NCBI RefSeq assembly: GCF_008000995.1
Contig: NZ_CP042828.1
Span: forward strand, 4,640,882-4,704,881
DNA: 64,000 bases
From: Ruania zhangjianzhongii
GTDB lineage: Bacteria; Actinomycetota; Actinomycetes; Actinomycetales; Beutenbergiaceae
Direction: 5' to 3'
A program made the translations under genes and the position numbers. A model generated the notes under the pieces. That model saw only the letters and a list, made by a program, of their open reading frames with translations, was not told the origin of the DNA and searched no databases. Below are positions 18,494 to 25,708 of this stretch, piece by piece; the first letter of the stretch is position 1; the number at the start of each line of letters is the position of its first letter.

Positions 18494-18532
18494 ATGGACA
18501 CCCGGTACACCGCGGAGGCGCTCACTCGATGA
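18494..18532 (+). CDS. 12-aa leader ORF coupled to tdh
   Basis: Reads MDTRYTAEALTR and stops. Its TGA (18530-18532) overlaps the tdh ATG (18529-18531) as ATGA. Three of twelve residues are Thr. It starts 8 nt after a TACCGT box, so it would be translated from a nearly leaderless mRNA and pass ribosomes to tdh by termination-reinitiation. A threonine-sensing role is inference. Confidence 0.5.
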   Translation: MDTRYTAEALTR

Positions 18533-19587
18533 AGGCGTTGTTCAAATCCGGCCCGCATCCTGGCCTCGAACTGGTGGACCGGCCCGAGCCGGAACCTGGC
18601 CCTGGTGAGGTGAAGATCCGCGTGCTGGCCACCGGGATCTGCGGGACCGACCTGCACCTGCTGGACTGGGACCCGGCGGGGGCCGGGATAGCCCAGACCC
18701 CGCTGGTGCCCGGTCACGAGTTCTACGGCGAGGTGGTGGCCACCGGTGAGCTGGTGCACGACGTCCGGATCGGCGACCGGGTCTCCGGCGAGGGACACAT
18801 CGTCTGCGGCATCTGCCGCAACTGCCGGGCCGGGCGACGCCAGCTGTGCATCCGCACCCGCAGCGTGGGGGTGCAGCGGGACGGGGCGTTCGCCGAGTAC
18901 GTGGTGATCCCGGAGGAGAACGTCTGGTCGCACACTCGCGAGGGCAGTACCGACATCACCCCCGAGCTCGGCGCGATCTTCGATCCGTTCGGCAACGCGG
19001 TGCACACGGCGCTGCGGTTCGGCGTGGTGGGCGAGGACGTGCTGATCACCGGAGCCGGCCCGATCGGCCTGATGGCGGCAGCGGTGGTCCGGCACGCCGG
19101 CGCTCGCTATGTGGCCATCACCGATGTCTCCGCCGAGCGCCTTGCGCTCGCCGAGCGGATGGGGGTGGACCTGGCACTGAACGTGGCCACCACCGAGATC
19201 GACCAGGCGCGCGCCCAGCTGAGGCTGCGGGAAGGCTTCGATGTCGGGCTGGAGATGTCCGGGCACACCGAGGCCCTGCCGGAGATGATCAGCGTGATGA
19301 ACCACGGGGGGAAGATCGCCCTGCTCGGCCTGCCCACCACGTCGATCGACATCGACTGGGCAACCGTGGTGACGCACATGCTCACGCTGCAGGGCATCTA
19401 CGGGCGGGAGATGTTCGAGACCTGGAACGCGATGGCGGCGATGCTGCAGACCAGCCGGTGGCTGCACGGCGCGATCTCCTCGGTGATCACCGATGTGCTG
19501 CCGGCCACCGAGTGGCGCGAGGGGTTCGCGGCAGCCGGCAGCGGCACCGGCGGCAAAGTCGTGCTGGACTGGACGGTGTTCGGATGA
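18529..19587 (+). CDS. tdh: L-threonine 3-dehydrogenase (zinc-dependent)
   Basis: Oxidises L-threonine with NAD+ to 2-amino-3-ketobutyrate. The 352-aa medium-chain dehydrogenase has the catalytic zinc set Cys38, His63 and Glu64 (GICGTDLHLLDWD and PGHEFYGEV), the structural-zinc Cys93, Cys96, Cys99 and Cys107, and a Rossmann ITGAGPIGLMAA. The start MKALFKSG aligns with Tdh proteins; the extra 34 codons upstream in the longer frame are rejected. kbl follows after 15 nt, confirming the pathway. Other alcohol/polyol dehydrogenases are possible by fold alone, but the kbl partner makes Tdh likely. Confidence 0.9.
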   Translation: MKALFKSGPHPGLELVDRPEPEPGPGEVKIRVLATGICGTDLHLLDWDPAGAGIAQTPLVPGHEFYGEVVATGELVHDVRIGDRVSGEGHIVCGICRNCRAGRRQLCIRTRSVGVQRDGAFAEYVVIPEENVWSHTREGSTDITPELGAIFDPFGNAVHTALRFGVVGEDVLITGAGPIGLMAAAVVRHAGARYVAITDVSAERLALAERMGVDLALNVATTEIDQARAQLRLREGFDVGLEMSGHTEALPEMISVMNHGGKIALLGLPTTSIDIDWATVVTHMLTLQGIYGREMFETWNAMAAMLQTSRWLHGAISSVITDVLPATEWREGFAAAGSGTGGKVVLDWTVFG

Positions 19588-19602
19588 CCTGGAGGGAAGC
19601 TG

Positions 19603-20808
19603 ATGTACGCGATCAAGGACGAGCTGGCGGCGGAGCTGGCGCAGCTGCACGCTGACGGCACCTTCAAGCAGGAGCGCTCGATCGCCTCACCGCAGTCGGC
19701 GCGCATCACCGCCGGCGCCATCGGAGCGCCGCCCGCGGAGGTGCTGAACTTCTGCGCGAACAACTATCTGGGGCTGGCCGACCATCCGGAGATCCTCGCT
19801 GCTGCGCACCGGGCGCTGGACGAGCGCGGGTTCGGGATGGCCTCGGTGCGGTTCATCTGCGGCACCCAGGATCGGCACCTGGAGCTGGAGCAGCGGCTCG
19901 CGGATTTCCTACACACGGAGGCCTCGATCCTGTTCGGGTCCTGCTTCGACGCCAACGGTGGGGTGTTCGAGGCGCTCCTCGGTTCCGGCGATGCGGTGAT
20001 CTCCGATGCTCTCAACCACGCCTCGATCATCGACGGGATCCGGCTGTGCAAGGCCCGGCGGCTGCGGTATGCGAACCGGGACATGACCGAGCTGCGGGAG
20101 CGTCTGGCCGAGGCGCGCGACGGCGGAGCTCACCGGATCATGATCGTCACCGATGGGGTGTTCTCGATGGACGGCTACTACGCCCCGCTCGCCGAGATCT
20201 GCGATCTCGCCGAGGAGTTCGGCGCTCTGGTGATGGTGGACGACTCACACGCGGTCGGCTTCGTCGGCGCCACCGGAGCTGGTGCGCACGAGCGGGCCGG
20301 CGTGCTCAGCCGGGTGGACATCCTCACCGGGACCTTTGGCAAGGCCCTCGGTGGGGCCTCGGGGGGCTACGTCGCCGGACGGTCGGAGATCGTCGATGTG
20401 CTGCGCCAGCGCGCCCGGCCCTATCTCTTCTCCAACTCGCTCCCGCCGGCGATCGTGGCGGCCACGTTGACCGCCCTGGACCTGGCCGGTGGGGCGGGGG
20501 AACTGCGGAGGCGGCTCTGGTCCAACGCCGCCCTGTTCCGCCGCCGGATGGGTGAAGCAGGCTTCGAACTGCTCGACGGCGAACACGCGATCGTACCGGT
20601 GATGTTCGGTGACGCTGCTCTGGCCACCCAGATCGCGGATGCGATGCTCGCCCACGGGGTGTACGTGACCGCGTTCAGCTACCCGGTGGTGCCGCGCGGG
20701 CAGGCGCGGATCCGGGTGCAGCTCTCCGCGGCGCACAGCGAGGACGACATCGAGGCGTGCGTGAACGCCTTCCAAGCAGCGCGGGAAGAGGCGAGCGGCC
20801 CGCACTGA
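19603..20808 (+). CDS. kbl: glycine C-acetyltransferase (2-amino-3-ketobutyrate CoA ligase)
   Basis: Cleaves 2-amino-3-ketobutyrate with CoA to glycine and acetyl-CoA. This 401-aa PLP enzyme of the alpha-oxoamine synthase family has [14 protein letters not shown] near the N-terminus, the [10 protein letters not shown] motif, and the PLP-lysine motif [16 protein letters not shown] near residues 240-255. The length is that of Kbl. GGAGGG precedes the ATG. It shares a transcript with tdh. The next gene is convergent. Confidence 0.95.
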   Translation: MYAIKDELAAELAQLHADGTFKQERSIASPQSARITAGAIGAPPAEVLNFCANNYLGLADHPEILAAAHRALDERGFGMASVRFICGTQDRHLELEQRLADFLHTEASILFGSCFDANGGVFEALLGSGDAVISDALNHASIIDGIRLCKARRLRYANRDMTELRERLAEARDGGAHRIMIVTDGVFSMDGYYAPLAEICDLAEEFGALVMVDDSHAVGFVGATGAGAHERAGVLSRVDILTGTFGKALGGASGGYVAGRSEIVDVLRQRARPYLFSNSLPPAIVAATLTALDLAGGAGELRRRLWSNAALFRRRMGEAGFELLDGEHAIVPVMFGDAALATQIADAMLAHGVYVTAFSYPVVPRGQARIRVQLSAAHSEDDIEACVNAFQAAREEASGPH

Positions 20809-20840
20809 CCTGACCTGCGCCGTCGGCGGCACGCCTGTGC

Positions 20841-21305
20841 TCAGTACTCGCGGAGGTAGCACAGCATCCGATAGTCGGTCCCGGGCTCGATGTTCACGAA
20901 GCCGTGCCGCTCGTAGAAGCGACGTGTCTGCGTGTCCACCTCGTCCACGTTGATGTGCATCTCGCTGGCGCCCCGCTCGGCAGTGCGCGCGATCGCCCCG
21001 GTGAGCAGGGCCGTCCCGATCCCTTGGCCGCGCAGCTCGGGCAGCACGTACAGCTCCTCCAGCTGAGCCAGCGGTCCGTCGTAGTACGGCGTCGGGCGCA
21101 GCGTGAGGAGAGCGAATCCGGTGGGCCGGTCTGCACCGGTGAGCAGGACCAGCACATCCTCCCGGTGCAACAGCCGGGCGAACCGCTCGGCAAACTCGGC
21201 TGCGCTCGGGGTCGGGGTCTCGAACTCGGTGTTGAAGTCGAACAACAGCCGGCCCACCTGTGGAGCGTCTGCGGGGCCGGCCACGCGGACCTGCTCGTGG
21301 TTCAT
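20841..21305 (-). CDS. GNAT N-acetyltransferase
   Basis: A 154-aa acetyl-CoA-dependent acyltransferase. The acetyl-CoA pyrophosphate loop is RGQGIGTALL (about residues 93-102), preceded by LEELYVLPEL (beta 4) and followed by FYERHGFVNIEPG. The substrate is unknown. The ATG is leaderless with TAGTCT 6 nt upstream. It stands alone between convergent kbl and divergent TMEM175-like genes. Confidence 0.87.
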   Translation of the reverse strand: MNHEQVRVAGPADAPQVGRLLFDFNTEFETPTPSAAEFAERFARLLHREDVLVLLTGADRPTGFALLTLRPTPYYDGPLAQLEELYVLPELRGQGIGTALLTGAIARTAERGASEMHINVDEVDTQTRRFYERHGFVNIEPGTDYRMLCYLREY

Positions 21306-21311
21306 CCAGTC

Positions 21312-21317
21312 AGACTA
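21312..21317 (-). promoter_or_regulatory. -10 box of leaderless GNAT gene
   Basis: TAGTCT on the minus strand, 6 nt before the ATG at 21305. Confidence 0.6.
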
Positions 21318-21442
21318 GTGCGGCAACAACGATCGGGTTCCGCCCGGCCGGTGCGATCCTGAGCAGGATCCGAACACCTCACCTCGCGACGTTGGCGGCG
21401 CCGCTCGATCTACGCCCTCTCGCCGCCGGCACTGCGTCCGGC

Positions 21443-21448
21443 TACTCT
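21443..21448 (+). promoter_or_regulatory. -10 box of TMEM175-like gene
   Basis: TACTCT, 5 nt before the ATG at 21454. Confidence 0.5.
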
Positions 21449-21453
21449 CAGGC

Positions 21454-22131
21454 ATGGGGCGCGACCTCTATCAGCGTGAGTCCTCTGGTTACGACCGTGC
21501 GCTCGGGTTCTTTGATGCCATCTACGGCTTCTCGCTGACGCTCCTGATCGCCAATCTGGACGCCCCGCCGGCCGAGGCGTGGCAAAGCCTCGATGCGCTG
21601 CTGGCGCACGACGTCGGCAACCAGCTGTTCGGGTTCCTCATCAGCTTCGTCGTCATCGCCGCGTTCTGGCGTGTCAATCACCGGGCGATCGACCGGTTGT
21701 CGACGATCGATTCCCGGGTGATCCTGATGAACATCATTGCCGCCGGGCTGGTGATCTTCATTCCGTTCACCACGCAGGGGATCAGCGATTCGGAAACGTC
21801 AGATCTTCCGCTGCCGCTGGCGTTGTACGCGGTCAACATCGCGGCGGCGATGCTCGCGCAGTCGGTGATCATGTTCACCGCCCGGCGCTATGACGAGGCT
21901 GCCCATCCGCTGACCGCCCGGCAATGGGGAATCCAGGTGCTCGATGCGATGGTCGGGCCGCTCGTGTTCCTCGGCTCGGTGCCGGTGGCCTACGCCTGGG
22001 GCGGGGACACGGCGAAGTTCTGTTGGCTGCTGCTCATCGTCCTCGGACCGTTGAGCGCCAGACTGGCGCAGCGCGCCACTGCCGCCCTGGCGCCGGAGCC
22101 GCCACTCGAGGCGGAGCCACTGGCGAGCTGA
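21454..22131 (+). CDS. TMEM175-like (DUF1211) potassium channel subunit
   Basis: The 225-aa protein begins with a short cytoplasmic stretch followed by the FFDAIYGFSLTLL helix, the bacterial TMEM175 pore-helix signature (usually FSDGVFAIAxTLL), then about five further helices, including ISFVVIAAFWRVNHRAI with the conserved W-x-x-H. Bacterial TMEM175 proteins form tetrameric potassium-permeable channels. The substitution of FSD by FFD in the filter helix is unusual and could change conductance. Probably leaderless. Confidence 0.8.
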   Translation: MGRDLYQRESSGYDRALGFFDAIYGFSLTLLIANLDAPPAEAWQSLDALLAHDVGNQLFGFLISFVVIAAFWRVNHRAIDRLSTIDSRVILMNIIAAGLVIFIPFTTQGISDSETSDLPLPLALYAVNIAAAMLAQSVIMFTARRYDEAAHPLTARQWGIQVLDAMVGPLVFLGSVPVAYAWGGDTAKFCWLLLIVLGPLSARLAQRATAALAPEPPLEAEPLAS

Positions 22132-22176
22132 GAGTCGACGAGAAGCCGCTGACAGGGCGTGTGTTCGGCCGGCACG

Positions 22177-22695
22177 TCACTGACTCGCGAGCTGGGCGAT
22201 CACCTCGCGAGCGGTCTGATCCACGGAGCGCGCGGCGGTGTCGAGCTCGAGGTGCTCATCTGTCCACGGGGCGTACCCGGCACGTCGCTGCTCGACGTCT
22301 TCCCAGGTGGGCTCGCGAACATGGGCGAAGCCGCGATCCCGGCCGCGGAGCCTCTCCTCGTGCAGCTGAGCATCGGCGACGACAAGATGCACGAAGGCCA
22401 GACGCGCATCGGCTGCTTCTGCGGCGGTGCGCCACGTCTGGCGGGCTTCTTCACTGTCATTGACCGCATCGATGACGACGTCGTGCCCGTTCCGTAGGTT
22501 GAGAACGGCCATTGCTCGCGCCGTCTCGTAGGCGGCCACCCCGACCTGCCAGCTCGTGGGGAGTCCGCAGCCGAGCATCGCCTCTTCGACCGCGTCGATG
22601 GACAGGTGGACCGCACCGATCCCCAACGCCACGGTCGTTGCGACACTCGTCTTCCCGACGCCGGGCAGACCAGAAAGCACGATCAGCTCAGTCAT
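22177..22695 (-). CDS. P-loop kinase-like AAA protein
   Basis: A 172-aa nucleotide-binding protein with Walker A GLPGVGKTS at residues 9-17 and a DVVIDAVNDSEEAR strand (Walker B-like). The layout matches the zeta-toxin/chloramphenicol-phosphotransferase-like small-molecule kinases. The lid region is RLRGRDRGFAHVREPTWEDVEQRRAGY. The substrate is unknown. AGGAGG precedes the ATG. Downstream of, and same strand as, the DUF3817 gene. Confidence 0.75.
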   Translation of the reverse strand: MTELIVLSGLPGVGKTSVATTVALGIGAVHLSIDAVEEAMLGCGLPTSWQVGVAAYETARAMAVLNLRNGHDVVIDAVNDSEEARQTWRTAAEAADARLAFVHLVVADAQLHEERLRGRDRGFAHVREPTWEDVEQRRAGYAPWTDEHLELDTAARSVDQTAREVIAQLASQ

Positions 22696-22767
22696 TCGCG
22701 CCCCTCCTGATAGCCCAGCGACGACGTCGAGCTGCCCATCCAGTCAGCGTAGCCCGGCACACCTGGA

Positions 22768-23226
22768 TCAGGCTCCGCCCGGTGGGCCGATCCAGAGCAG
22801 GATCCGAAACACCAGGGCGAGGGCCGCCAGCGTCACCAGGGCGAACCGGACAGGCCGGCGCAGCACCGCCGCCAACCCGCGTTCGATCGGGGTGCGCGCG
22901 CCGCCGCTGAGCAGCCGCCAGTGGGTGCCGGTCAGACCACGACGGCGCACCAACCGCCCGAACGGCACTGTGACGAACGGCAGTACGGCGCTGAGCAGCC
23001 CGAGCAGAATCGTGCGCCGCTCCCACTGCTGGTCGATCCCCACCACGAGGGTGACGGCGCAGTAGGCCAGGAAAACGAATCCGTGGATCGGACCGGCCAC
23101 GCTCACCCCGAGGTCAGTGGTGTGGGTGAGGTACTTCAGCACCATCCCCAGCAGCAGCAAGGCCCAGGTGACGGCCTCAGCATCGGCAAGCAGTCGGTGC
23201 AGGCGGCCGGGCCCCAGAGATCGCAC
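22768..23226 (-). CDS. DUF3817 membrane protein
   Basis: About 152 aa with three predicted membrane helices. The DUF3817 core is AVTWALLLLGMVLKYL followed by the conserved GPIHGFVFLAYCAVTLVVG, common in Actinobacteria. Function is unknown. The C-terminal half adds an Arg-rich loop and one more helix, longer than the usual ~100-aa family member. The start could be GTG 23226 (GACAAT box 6 nt upstream, leaderless) or the in-frame GTG 23232. Confidence 0.75.
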   Translation of the reverse strand: MRSLGPGRLHRLLADAEAVTWALLLLGMVLKYLTHTTDLGVSVAGPIHGFVFLAYCAVTLVVGIDQQWERRTILLGLLSAVLPFVTVPFGRLVRRRGLTGTHWRLLSGGARTPIERGLAAVLRRPVRFALVTLAALALVFRILLWIGPPGGA

Positions 23227-23243
23227 CCTCACATTGTCACCGA

Positions 23244-23299
23244 CCGGGCCGGGCCGGGCCGGGCCGGCAATGCGAGACGAGGCGAGGCGAGGCGAGGCA
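23244..23299. repeat. two pentanucleotide repeat tracts
   Basis: (GGGCC)n at about 23244-23268 and (GAGGC)n at about 23276-23298, upstream of the DUF3817 gene and past the end of the VOC gene. Slippage-prone simple sequence. Confidence 0.8.
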
Positions 23300-23319
23300 T
23301 CAGGCCGTCCGGCGTCGGC

Positions 23320-23760
23320 CTAGTCGGCAGGGAAGGCGAGCGGGTCGCCGACCTCCAGCTCGCTGCACAGCACGCAGAACTCGTTACCCTCCGGGTCGAG
23401 CATGGTGACCCAGCCGCCATCATCGCGGCGCAGATCGGCGTGCACGCTCGCGCCGAGGCCGAGCAGCCGCGCGACCTCATCCGCCTGGGAGAGGTCAGTG
23501 GGCCGGAGATCGAAGTGCAGGCGGTTCTTCACCGCCTTGTCCTCAGGCACCTCGATGAACAGGATCCGGTGCTGGTGGTCCGGGGAGTAGAGCAGGCACT
23601 CCTCGTGCCCGGGCTCGTTCGGGTCCTCGGGGTTCTCGCTGTAGCCGAGGACCTCGGCCCAGAACAGGGACTGGGTGTAGGCGTTTCGGGAATCGACGCT
23701 GGTGTGCGATACGCGTGAGGTCATCGGGTCAGCATCGCGGCCAAGCGTCTGCTCTGTCAC
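23320..23760 (-). CDS. VOC (glyoxalase-superfamily) protein
   Basis: A 146-aa vicinal-oxygen-chelate fold protein with paired beta-alpha-beta-beta units: SLFWAEVLGYSEN, LHFDLRPTD, VTMLDPEGNEFCVL. The final motif D-P-E-G-N-E-F is the family hallmark. Members include glyoxalases, dioxygenases and drug-binding proteins; the substrate is unknown. The start is uncertain: GTG 23760 or the in-frame ATG 23724, which fits the fold better but has no visible ribosome-binding site. Confidence 0.8.
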   Translation of the reverse strand: MTEQTLGRDADPMTSRVSHTSVDSRNAYTQSLFWAEVLGYSENPEDPNEPGHEECLLYSPDHQHRILFIEVPEDKAVKNRLHFDLRPTDLSQADEVARLLGLGASVHADLRRDDGGWVTMLDPEGNEFCVLCSELEVGDPLAFPAD

Positions 23761-23831
23761 GGCCTTTGTCCCCCGTACGGCGGAGCCGAGGTTTCACCCG
23801 CTCGGCGGATCCGCACCACACTGGCGCGCCG

Positions 23832-23837
23832 TAGCGT
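23832..23837 (+). promoter_or_regulatory. -10 box of leaderless small-protein gene
   Basis: TAGCGT followed by 7 nt and the ATG at 23845. Confidence 0.5.
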
Positions 23838-23844
23838 CTTAGCC

Positions 23845-23985
23845 ATGGATACCGCAGCAATGTTCGTGATGATGATGGCTGGCCCGCTCGTCGGTTCGAT
23901 CGTGGTGGCCGCCAATGCCAAGAAGATCAACGCCCAGTGGCGCGAGCGCCGCGCCGCTCGCGCCACCGCCCCGCCCGCGGGCTGA
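23845..23985 (+). CDS. 46-aa putative membrane microprotein
   Basis: Begins MDTAAMFVMMMAGPLVGSIV, giving one hydrophobic helix, then a strongly basic tail (KKINAQWRERRAARA) and an Ala/Pro end. It is supported by a TAGCGT box 7 nt before the ATG, the same geometry as longer leaderless genes nearby, and by a plausible membrane-anchor pattern (positive-inside tail). It stands alone between a VOC gene and the DUF2510 protein. Function unknown; could be spurious. Confidence 0.5.
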   Translation: MDTAAMFVMMMAGPLVGSIVVAANAKKINAQWRERRAARATAPPAG

Positions 23986-24177
23986 GCCGCCCGCGTCAGG
24001 TGGGCCGCCCGCGTCAGGCTGAGCCGGTTGTCACCGCGTCACCGGCCTGAGCCTCGGTCACCTCAACCCCGACACACCGCTCCCCCGCCTGGGTTCGCCG
24101 TGCGACGTTCTCGCCCACTGTGACCCACAGGACACTTCTCCCCATCGGCGGGTGCGACCGATCGTGGTTCTGCGCGC

Positions 24178-24183
24178 TACCGT
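24178..24183 (+). promoter_or_regulatory. -10 box before the leader ORF at 24191
   Basis: TACCGT followed by 7 nt and GTG 24191; no start codon of the main gene is at leaderless distance. Confidence 0.5.
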
Positions 24184-24190
24184 CGACGGA

Positions 24191-24229
24191 GTGCATCTGG
24201 ACCGAGACGAACGGGGGACGAGGGTATGA
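24191..24229 (+). CDS. 12-aa leaderless upstream ORF
   Basis: GTG-initiated, reads (M)HLDRDERGTRV and stops. Its TGA (24227-24229) overlaps the main ATG (24226-24228) as ATGA. It starts 7 nt after TACCGT, so translation would begin at the mRNA 5' end and reinitiate at the metallopeptidase-like gene. Same length and overlap type as the ORF before tdh. Confidence 0.5.
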   Translation: MHLDRDERGTRV

Positions 24230-25602
24230 CCGCGCCAGTTCCGCCGGGTTGGCACCGCGATCCTCGTGGTGGCCCGCTCGAACGATGGTGGGACGGCCGG
24301 CAGTGGACCGGCCACACCAGGCCGTCGCAGCCCGTGGCCGCCGCAGGCCCGGGGATACAGCCCAGCACACCGCACCCGCAACAGCAGCACCCGGCCCACC
24401 AGCAGGGCCAGGCCAGCTATCAGCAGGGGAGCGCCGGGTGGCAGCAGGGGAGCGCCGGGTGGCAGCAGGGGAACGCCGGGTGGCAGCAGGGGAACGGCGG
24501 CTATCAGCAGGCAGCGGGCGGCGGTTATCCCGGCACCGGACACCAAGGACCCGGCTACCCGGGATCCCAACCGCCAGCGAAGAAGCATGGGCTGACCGCA
24601 CTGCTGGTGGTGGTCTCGGCTCTGGCCCTGTTCATCATCGTCGCCGTGGTCGGTCCGTTCGGCAACGACCCGGATACCTCGGCAAGCACCCCCACCCCGT
24701 CCACTCCGTCCGCCACTCCGACGCCGACGCCGGAAGAGACCTACACGATCATGGACCGGCCGGGCTACGACGCGGCCGTGAACTACCTGGACGAGCTCTC
24801 GAGCTGGTTGAGCACTGCCTATGACGACGGCACGATCTACGACTATGTGCCGAACACCGATGAGGGCCGTACCTATGCCGCGGCGGTACTGCAGCTGATC
24901 GGCGAGCTCCGGGTCGAGTTGAGCGAACCCGGTGAACCGACCAGCGATACCGACGCTCTCGATACCCGGATCGAGGAGATCCAGGACCAGGCGCAGCAGT
25001 ACTCCGAGGCCTTCGAGAACGGGCAGGACCTGGGCGTCCGGGTCGAAGTCGAGTGGAACGACGGCACTACGACCACCACGGACGGCACGTTCCCCGAGGC
25101 CCCGTCCACCGACCCGGACGACTACGCCGACGCTGAGGAGTTCGCCCAGGCCTACGTGGCCCAGCCCGACGGTGATGGCAGCTTCGCGCCGGCAGCGGAG
25201 CAGATCGCCGCGGCGTTCGACCTTGAGCTCTTCTACGACCACGACGCGATGTTCAGTGCGTGCGAGTACCCGGACAACTACGAACTGCTCGGCGGTTTCT
25301 GCCCGAGCAGTCCGGGGTACGTCTACATCAACGACCAGTACTCCGACTACCCGAACGTCCTCCAGAACGAGGGGTTCGTGCACACGGTCCGGCACGAGAT
25401 CGCCCACAGCCAGATCCTGGCGATCTGCGGCACTCTTTCCCCGCCGGCAGCCGGAGAGAACTGGGAGGGCGTGACGAACTCCTACGCGGTGAACTATTTG
25501 GGCGCGGACCCGGACTGGCTGTTCGTCGAGAACGAGTATGCGATCAGCGCGCAGACCGAGGAAGTCGCTCAGCAGATCCACGAGGACCAGCAGTGCCAGT
25601 AG
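24226..25602 (+). CDS. DUF2510 membrane protein with putative zinc-metallopeptidase domain
   Basis: The 458-aa protein has an N-terminal DUF2510 motif (PPGWHRDPRGG...WWDGRQWTGHTRP, residues 6-33), a Gln/Gly-rich linker with four 7-residue repeats, a membrane helix (about 127-147), a Thr/Pro/Ser linker, and an outer domain with HEIAH at residues 390-394 followed by ENWEGVTNSYAVNY. HEXXH is the gluzincin/metzincin zinc motif, so an extracytoplasmic metallopeptidase is likely. The third ligand is unassigned (perhaps Glu of NWEG). Translation may be coupled to the leader ORF. Confidence 0.75.
   Translation: MTAPVPPGWHRDPRGGPLERWWDGRQWTGHTRPSQPVAAAGPGIQPSTPHPQQQHPAHQQGQASYQQGSAGWQQGSAGWQQGNAGWQQGNGGYQQAAGGGYPGTGHQGPGYPGSQPPAKKHGLTALLVVVSALALFIIVAVVGPFGNDPDTSASTPTPSTPSATPTPTPEETYTIMDRPGYDAAVNYLDELSSWLSTAYDDGTIYDYVPNTDEGRTYAAAVLQLIGELRVELSEPGEPTSDTDALDTRIEEIQDQAQQYSEAFENGQDLGVRVEVEWNDGTTTTTDGTFPEAPSTDPDDYADAEEFAQAYVAQPDGDGSFAPAAEQIAAAFDLELFYDHDAMFSACEYPDNYELLGGFCPSSPGYVYINDQYSDYPNVLQNEGFVHTVRHEIAHSQILAICGTLSPPAAGENWEGVTNSYAVNYLGADPDWLFVENEYAISAQTEEVAQQIHEDQQCQ
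24421..24504 (+). repeat. four 21-bp tandem repeats in coding region
   Basis: Units at 24421, 24442, 24463 and 24484, each encoding a QQG-type heptapeptide; units 1 and 2 are identical, unit 3 has one change and unit 4 is more diverged. Confidence 0.85.
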
Positions 25603-25708
25603 CGCTGCCCACCTGTACCCGCCGGCCGGGTGAGCCCAGCAAGGCCAACGCACCCTCCGCCGTCTCCTAGGCTGGTCTCACCCGAGGACACCAGCGCGAG
25701 GAGCAGAA

